A stretch of DNA of 64,000 nucleotides from Flaccisagitta enflata. Taxonomy: Eukaryota; Chaetognatha; Sagittoidea; Aphragmophora. Shown here in pieces: positions 58,505 through 64,000 of the stretch. The stretch lies in the NCBI GenBank assembly GCA_965153355.1, contig OZ231126.1, forward strand, positions 8,618,001 to 8,682,000, written 5' to 3'. Both the position numbers and the translations under genes were made by a program. The notes beneath the pieces were generated by a model that saw only the letters and a program-made list of their open reading frames with translations, was not told the origin of the DNA and made no database searches. The stretch's first letter is position 1. Each line of letters starts with the position of its first letter.

Positions 58505-59002
58505 CAGCAGCGGCCGATGCCTCCAACCCCGCTGCCACTATCTCTGTCACCACCGCCGCCACCGCCACCACTGCTGCCACTTCCTCTGCCATCACCGCCA
58601 CCTAAGCATTTATGAGGGCTGATACTGCGGCCACAACTAATACTACCACCGCCACCACCATCGCCCCGACCATCGCCACCACCACACAGTCGACCAGAAT
58701 CATCACCCAGGCGAATGAAACACCCAACCACACCACCCAAACCACCTAACAGCTCTCAACACAGGTAGAGTGAACCAGATCTCCACCCAGGCGAATGAAC
58801 ACCCAACCGCACCATCCTAACGACCGATAACCGCCACCGCCACCGCCACCGCCATCGCCACCGCCACCGCCACCGCCACCGCCACCACCACCGCCACCGC
58901 CATCACCATCGCCATCGCCATCGCCACCGCCACCGCCACCGCCACCGCCACCGCCACCGCCACCGCCACCGCCACCGCCAACGCCACCGCCAACGCCACG
59001 GG
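58505..59002 (+). repeat. (CCGCCA)n minisatellite
   Basis: CCGCCA/CCACCG hexamers, dense at 58828-59002 and looser at 58540-58690. A 40-base word (CACCCAGGCGAATGAA(A)CACCC) occurs at about 58703 and 58780. Confidence 0.93.
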
Positions 59003-59204
59003 GAAATGGAAACATCCGATTAAAACGTTGCGGCGAAGGAACAATAACAATAGAACATCAACTACTGAATAACGACTTGCAAAAACGATGAAGGTAGAAA
59101 AAAGAAGATGAAGGAAGGAAAGATGCCGTCGATAGAAATGAAGGCTCGTTTGTATGGCATACGCACTATGCAGCGTAACAGTCACTTTATAAAACGCCAA
59201 ATTC

Positions 59205-59271
59205 ACCATGACCTCAATCCCTGCCCATGTCTACCCGGACCCAACTGAGGTGGCCGTGTATCGGGCCTCGC
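59205..59271 (+). mobile_element. Family A CAAGGCC-end fragment
   Basis: ATGACCTCAATCCCTGCCCA TGTCTACCCGGACCCAACTG AGGTGGCCGTGTATCGGGCC T. Hairpin end absent. Confidence 0.55.
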
Positions 59272-59485
59272 TCTCATTACCCATTACCAGTTTCCTGAGC
59301 GCTGTAATCTATTATCCATTGCCCGTCCTTCTTTGCCAGTATTCTCTTGTCTCTTGTCAGTTTCCTCAATGCTCAAGGCTTCCCTTGATAGTGGACAGAT
59401 ACCCGCCACCTATAATCTATTGCACTCAGTATAGTGTTGAGAAAAAGAACAGCGGAGGAGCGCGTAGATAAAAAAAAATGAGCGA

Positions 59486-59518
<33 letters not shown>

Positions 59519-59965
59519 AAAGAAGTAAAGGGGAAAAAGAAAAAGGAAATAAAGATGAAGGAAAGGGAAGAAATGCGGTTAGGCGTTAAAGAGAAGAGAG
59601 AAGCGCCAAAACATGTTTGCAATAACTTCAGGTTGCAAAGGCAAAGCCGCTTGGCTTCGTGCCAGCCTAAAATACACGCTCGCTGGTGCACTCAAACGCG
59701 TGCGCGCGATTGTAGGCCCGTGCCCATTGGGCCACACATTGGTAATCATGAATTCTCAAAAAATCAACACTGTTGTGCACAAAATTGCATGTAAGCTTCA
59801 GAGAGTGAACCACAACTGATGGACAGACAGACCGGACAAAACCGACCAGTAGAAATTAGGAAACTAACAAGGACAGGCAGGCAATTGGTCAAAAAAGTTA
59901 GATTTAAAGAAGGCAAAGATTGAATGGACTAAGGAATAAGTTGTCACACCCCATAATCTGGGGTG
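59272..59965. other. Unassigned, with a 31-base A-run
   Basis: A-run at 59487-59517, then A/G-rich sequence. A 68-residue frame at 59613-59819 has no recognisable domain. Confidence 0.4.
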
Positions 59966-60260
59966 AGATTAAACCTCGGGGGTTGCTCGGGGCTGCTCAG
60001 GGTTGAACCCTGAGTAAACCCCGAGCAACCCAAGCTTGGGGTTTGCTCAGGGTTGCTCAGGGTTTGCTCGGGGTTGCTTGGGCTTTGCTTGGGGTTTGCT
60101 CGGGGTGGACAGAAATCCTTCAATCATTTACTAGAGACAATTCTGAGCCAACCCCGAGCCAACCCCAAGCAACCCCGAGCTGGGGTTTGCTCGAGGTTTG
60201 CTCGGGTTAGGCATGGGGTTGACTCGGGGTTAGCTCGGGTTTGGCTTGGGGTTTAATCTT
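59966..60260. mobile_element. Foldback with GGGTTTGCTC minisatellite
   Basis: Left GAGATTAAACCTCGGGG and right CTTGGGGTTTAATCTTA are inverted. The interior is GGGGTTTGCTC / CCGAGCAACCC words in both orientations, forming several internal stems. Confidence 0.7.
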
Positions 60261-60393
60261 ATGTTTTTCGGATACAGAATACGAGGTGTGTCGGTAACTT
60301 TCAGGACAACCAAGCAGATAGTATAGTACGGACAGAGACTCAATGGGTACCTGCTTCCACTCAAAACAGCATCAAAAGAGAGTCAGAGCAGAA

Positions 60394-60968
60394 AACAAGT
60401 CATCCAAGGATCGCACATGGTCAGCGGTACCCGATGCCCTGCTTTGAGTGATTAGCTGAAGAAGTGGAGTGAGAGCAGGGCAGCGGCCCCAAAGGGCCGA
60501 TGTCCTGTAGGACACAGGGGTGAACCGTTACGTCTGTCTGACATATTATTCAATGAGAATTTGAGGTCTGAGAAGCTGGATTTAGGGCCCAAGAGGCTGG
60601 ATTTGAGGCCCAAGAGGCTGGTTTTGAGGCCTAAGAGGCTGGATTTGAGGCCCAAGAGGCTGGATTTGAGGCCCGAGAGGCTAGATTTGAGGCCCGAGAG
60701 GCTGGATTTGAGGCCCAAGAAGCTGGATTTGAGGCCTGAGAGGCTGTATTTGAGGCCTGAGAGGCTGTATTTGAGGCCTGAGAGGCTTGATTTGAGGCCT
60801 GAGAGGCCAGAATTGAGACCTGAGAGGCCAGATTTGAGGCCTGAGAGGCTTGAGAAGCTTCGGAGGGGGGGGGACGTACGTACGTACGTACGTAATGTCA
60901 GACGGACGTAACGGTTCACCCCTGTGTCCTACAGGACATCGGCCCTTTGGGGCCGCTGCCCAAAAAGG
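60394..60968. mobile_element. Family B foldback element, complete, best example
   Basis: Outer CAAGTCATCCAAGGATCGCA CATGGTCAGCGGTACCCGAT GCCCTGC; left arm GGGCAGCGGCCCCAAAGGGC CGATGTCCTGTAGGACACAG GGGTGAACCGTTACGTC. The right arm is its exact inverse, ending GGCCCTTTGGGGCCGCTGCC C. The core is 14-15 units of TTGAGGCCCAAGAGGCTGGA, followed by a G-run and GTAC repeats. Confidence 0.95.
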
Positions 60969-61019
60969 CACAAAGTCAGCCTATGAAATTCAGAAAGATG
61001 TCGATTGAAACAACTCAAC

Positions 61020-61245
61020 ACTTGACTCACTTTAGCTCACTAACTTTGACTCACTTTGGCTCAATTTCATTCACTTTGACTCATTTTGACTCTCTTTGAC
61101 TCATTCTGACTCTTTGCTGTCTCACCATCCACTCACTCTCTACTCACTTTAACTCACTTTGACTCTTTTTGACTCACTTTGACACTTTGCTGTCTAACCA
61201 CACACTCACTTTCCACTAAATTCAACTCACTTTGAATATCATTTG
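61020..61245 (+). repeat. TTTGACTCAC minisatellite with inverted 59-bp units
   Basis: TTTGACTCACTTTGGCTCAA words, then TTTGCTGTCT(C/A)ACCA(T/C)(C/A)CACTCACT twice. The latter is the reverse complement of the satellite at 63640-64000. Confidence 0.88.
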
Positions 61246-61399
61246 AAGAAAATTATTTACTAAAATAAGTCTTTCTTCAAAACTGATATATATTTCTAAC
61301 TTGTAAAATGCAAAAGAATAAATTCCTGTTAGGCTGATGCATCAACTAATATACATACAAATCCAATCTTAGGCTATGACCCCTAACTTTGCGTTTAAA

Positions 61400-61621
61400 C
61401 AAGGTCAACACCTATAAGTCGCGTGCGATACTTACATTTAGAATGACTTAGAATGAATTAGAATGACCTAAAATGACTAAGTATACTCTCATATGACCTA
61501 AAATGACCTAAAGAAATAAGATTGATAAAAAAAGTAAAGTGTGACCAACCAACCGACCAACCAACCAACCAGCGGACGGACTTGACAAAGCGGGTGTAGA
61601 GTCGCGTGCATGCAACTAAAA
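61400..61621 (-). mobile_element. Family A element, A3 subfamily
   Basis: CAAGGTCAACACCTATAAGT CGCGTGCG, AGAATGACTTAGAATGAATT words, AAAAAGTAAAGTGTGACC, AACCAACCGACC, GACAAAGCGGGTGTAGAGTC GCGTGCATGCAACTAAAA. Confidence 0.9.
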
Positions 61622-61896
61622 GTAATTATTGAAAAACTCATGGATGTATTCTGTAAACAGTCATGAAGTCATTTGTTCTTACTCTTAGTTAATGATTCTT
61701 AATAACGATAGAAAATGAGACTCCAATGCTCCCTTCCTGTTAACTACTCCAATCTCCATGTAATCGCTTGTCCTTCTAATCTCTCGACCATGTTTTGGAA
61801 ACCGTGAATTCGTGAATTATGAAGATGTATGTTTCGGGTATAGATGTTACTTCTCCATGTAACTTGCCTTCATTTAAACATCCTTAAGTCTAGATA
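61622..61896. other. Spacer between two opposed A3 elements
   Basis: No feature recognised. Confidence 0.35.
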
Positions 61897-62119
61897 TTTT
61901 TAGTCGCGTGCACGCGACTCTACATCCCGCTTTGTCTCTCCGCCCGTCCGTCCGTTGGTCGGTCTGTCAGACCGTTACACCTTTACTCTCTTTTATCAAT
62001 TCTATTTCTTTAACTCATTTAAAGTCATCAAAGAGTATACTGAGTCATTTTAAGTCATTCTAAGTCTTTCTAAGTCAATCTGTAAATCTCGCACGCGACT
62101 TATAGGTGTTGGCCTTGTT
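61897..62119 (+). mobile_element. Family A element, A3 subfamily, complete
   Basis: TTTTTAGTCGCGTGCACGCG ACTCTACATCCCGCTTTG, CCGTCCGTCCGTTGGTCGG, CATTTTAAGTCATTCTAAGTC, TCTCGCACGCGACTTATAGG TGTTGGCCTTGTT. A 220-bp version of the 3-kb element at 23642. Confidence 0.92.
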
Positions 62120-62606
62120 CTCCTCCAATTAACTTGGATTTTTTTCTAAATATGGGAAAGTAAATTTTACCCTTCATGGTGACCTATCATCCCATGATAT
62201 ATCTTCTTTGAAGATGAATTCCCTTTCCTCCAATCACTAAGATTTCCCTTTAACAAACATTTAGTATAAATTGTCCAAAGTCCCACCCTTTTTGTTTAAT
62301 TGAGAGGAAGGGTAGCCACTAGGACGTCGACTCTAAGACTTTAAGAGACATCGAAGGGTATAGAATAATTGGAATATACTATCTAGAACATACAACAATT
62401 GATTATCCCAGTCAATGCCAGAAGTCAAAGCGCCAATTTTTATCCTCTAACCCAATAGCATATAAAAAGATTTTTTTTTTTTAATTGTAAGACAAAAGTC
62501 TTGTTTTCTGCATAAAAATTACTTATCCAAAGGTTTTAATATTCATTAACCACTAAAATTAGGTCGTACCTAAAATTGGATAGGTGAGTATATGAGTGGA
62601 AGCATA
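62120..62606. other. Unassigned, with a solo T10-type end
   Basis: TACTATCTAGAACATAC at 62376 matches the T10 terminal repeat, but no second end was found for it. No gene seen. Confidence 0.4.
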
Positions 62607-63177
62607 TACTATCTGGAACAAAAGTATGTCGGCAAGATAAGATTCAGGTTGCCTATCCATTAAATCATTAAGAAAACATCAATGCAACACATGTGATACT
62701 TTCTTTGAGTCTTGTGGACATCAAAACATTTCATCAATTGCATTGATATGCTTTTTAGATGTATTTTGATAAGTAGAACAGCACGATCTCCTCTCATAGT
62801 GTGTGGTCCCTTCTCTGTAGCTGTCTCCATAACACTATCTAACATGACACCGGGTTAAGAGGGCGTAAGGATGTGACATGACTACCCTTTGGCATCACAT
62901 AAGCAGTAAAAATTATCTAAAATAGCTGAAAAATATTGTTTAGTCAAGTGTGGTGACTGACAGGAAATAAAAAGCAATTTTTCTGCCATTTTGCTTTTGG
63001 AGTAGCAATCTTGTTTTACTTGTAATTTCTAAACAAATTGAGATAGAAGAACGCGGTTGGTGGCATTAGCTCAGAAATTTGATGTAGTTATTAATCTCAC
63101 TGATTTGCTATAGAATTTCTTGCTTCACAGAGACATGGTCCATACGCATTGCCGACAAACATATGTTCTAGATAGTA
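62607..63177. mobile_element. T element T10, ACTATCTGGAACA type
   Basis: TACTATCTGGAACAAAAGTA TGTCGGCAA at the left, TTGCCGACAAACATATGTTC TAGATAGTA at the right. One diverged shared-module copy at 63021-63076. No transposase frame. Confidence 0.85.
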
Positions 63178-63289
63178 ATTACATATGAAATATGCACTTT
63201 AATGCATTAATATTTTAGATTTTCAGTGATTTTGAAAAACATTTTTCTTCAAAAATTTTTTGTAAGATACTTTTGTTGCATTATCATCA

Positions 63290-63497
63290 TCTTTGTTGTT
63301 GTTGTTGTTGTTGTTGTTGGTTGTTGCTGCTGGTTGTTGTTGTTACGTTGTTGCTGGTTGCTGCTGTTGTTGCTGTTGCTGTTGTTGTTGTTGTTGGTTA
63401 GTTGCTTGTCGCCGCCGTCGTCGTCGTCGCCGTCGTCGTCGTCGTTGTTGCTGCGGTTGCTGTTGCTGTTGTTGTTGTTGTTGCTGTTGTTGTTGTT

Positions 63498-63534
<37 letters not shown>

Positions 63535-63555
63535 TTGTTGTTGTTGTTGTTGTCA
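63290..63555 (+). repeat. (GTT)n/(GTC)n/(GCC) triplet tract
   Basis: GTT with GCT and GTC variants. A CGTCGT block lies at 63408-63442 and GTCGTT hexamers at 63500-63532. Confidence 0.95.
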
Positions 63556-63639
63556 TCTCAGATTTTTCGTCCCACTTTGTCCTCCATTTGTATTCCTTTG
63601 GCGTATTTCGTTCTTCAGGCGTTGAAGTTGGCGTGAGGG

Positions 63640-64000
63640 TCGAGAGTGAGAGAGAGTCAGAGTCAAAGTGAGTAGAGAGTGAGTGTGAGGTGAGACAGCA
63701 AAGAGTCAGAGAGAGTCACAGTCAGAGTGAGTAGAGAGTGAGTGTGTGGTGAGACAGCAAAGAGTCAGAGAGAGTCAGAGTCAAAGTGAGTAGAGAGTGA
63801 GTGTGTGGTGAGACAGCAAAGAGTCAGAGAGAGTCAGAGTCAAAGTGAGTAGAGAGTGAGTGTGTGGTGAGACAGCAAAGAGTCAGAGAGAGTCAGAGTC
63901 AAAGTGAGTAGAGAGTGAGGGTGAGGTGAGACAGCAAAGAGTCAGAGAGAGTCAGAGTCAAAGTGAGTAGAGAGTGAGTGTGTGGTTAGACCGCGAAGAG
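63640..64000 (+). repeat. 59-bp satellite running off the window end
   Basis: TGAGACAGCAAAGAGTCAGA recurs at 63691, 63750, 63809 and onward at 59-bp spacing, with AAAGTGAGTAGAGAGTGAGT between. Units are more than 95 percent alike by eye. Confidence 0.95.

Noticed and set aside
58746-59015. Gly-rich or Ala-Val-rich minus frames
   Set aside because: Translation of (CCGCCA)n hexamers.

Overview
This is animal-like eukaryotic DNA that is almost entirely repeats. There is no operon structure and no densely packed genes. It contains the C-terminal part of a non-LTR (LINE) reverse transcriptase that ends on a normal TGA stop, hundreds-of-base GA/CT, GT/CA, CAA, GAA, CTTT and CAT microsatellites, and many short non-autonomous DNA elements nested in one another. 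The base composition is AT-rich. A metazoan, probably an invertebrate, is the best reading; I cannot name the species.

Only two host-type protein genes are convincing, both on the minus strand in the first 12 kb. The gene at 4103-5746 encodes a 547-residue secreted protein: signal peptide, a duplicated 23-residue N-terminal motif, an acidic Asn/Asp middle and a Thr/Ala/Ser repeat tail. The gene at 9869-11886 encodes a second secreted, strongly acidic repeat protein, interrupted by one apparent 1-nt deletion near 11,150. They share an overall plan and may be relatives or partners, for example in an extracellular matrix, but no function can be assigned.

The rest is a mosaic of repeat families, named here for convenience. 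A: about 200-300 bp elements with one hairpin end (GTCGCGTGCACGCGAC or a variant) and CAAGGCC at the other end, about 25 full or partial copies; C is a sister family with a different hairpin. B: foldback elements whose long arms (containing GGCCCCAAAGGG and GTCCTGTAGGAC words) enclose a GAGGCCTGAGAGGCTGGATTT-like minisatellite. D: about 250 bp GC-rich elements ending in GGGCGTGTTTCTA-type inverted repeats. T: 0.4-1 kb elements with unrelated terminal inverted repeats, most of them flanked by TA, many sharing one internal 45-50 bp module. E: fragments carrying a TTATAGGCGGATTTCCATTA word. There is also a 90-bp satellite (30.5-32.3 kb) interrupted by a LINE.

Layout: 0-4 kb B/A elements; 4-12 kb the two genes with A, T and D elements between; 12-22.3 kb A, B and D elements and large microsatellites; 22.36-26.72 kb a B element followed by a Russian-doll nest of four elements; 27-30 kb microsatellites, one T element and two A elements; 30.5-34.4 kb satellite > LINE > T > C nest; 34.4-52 kb mixed repeats including a GT tract of about 520 bp; 52-54.1 kb a GAA higher-order array and two complete B foldbacks; 54-64 kb further A, B and T elements, ending in a 59-bp satellite whose inverted counterpart lies at 61 kb. 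The most interesting signals are the co-varying hairpin/subterminal repeat of families A and C, and the module shared by otherwise unrelated T elements.
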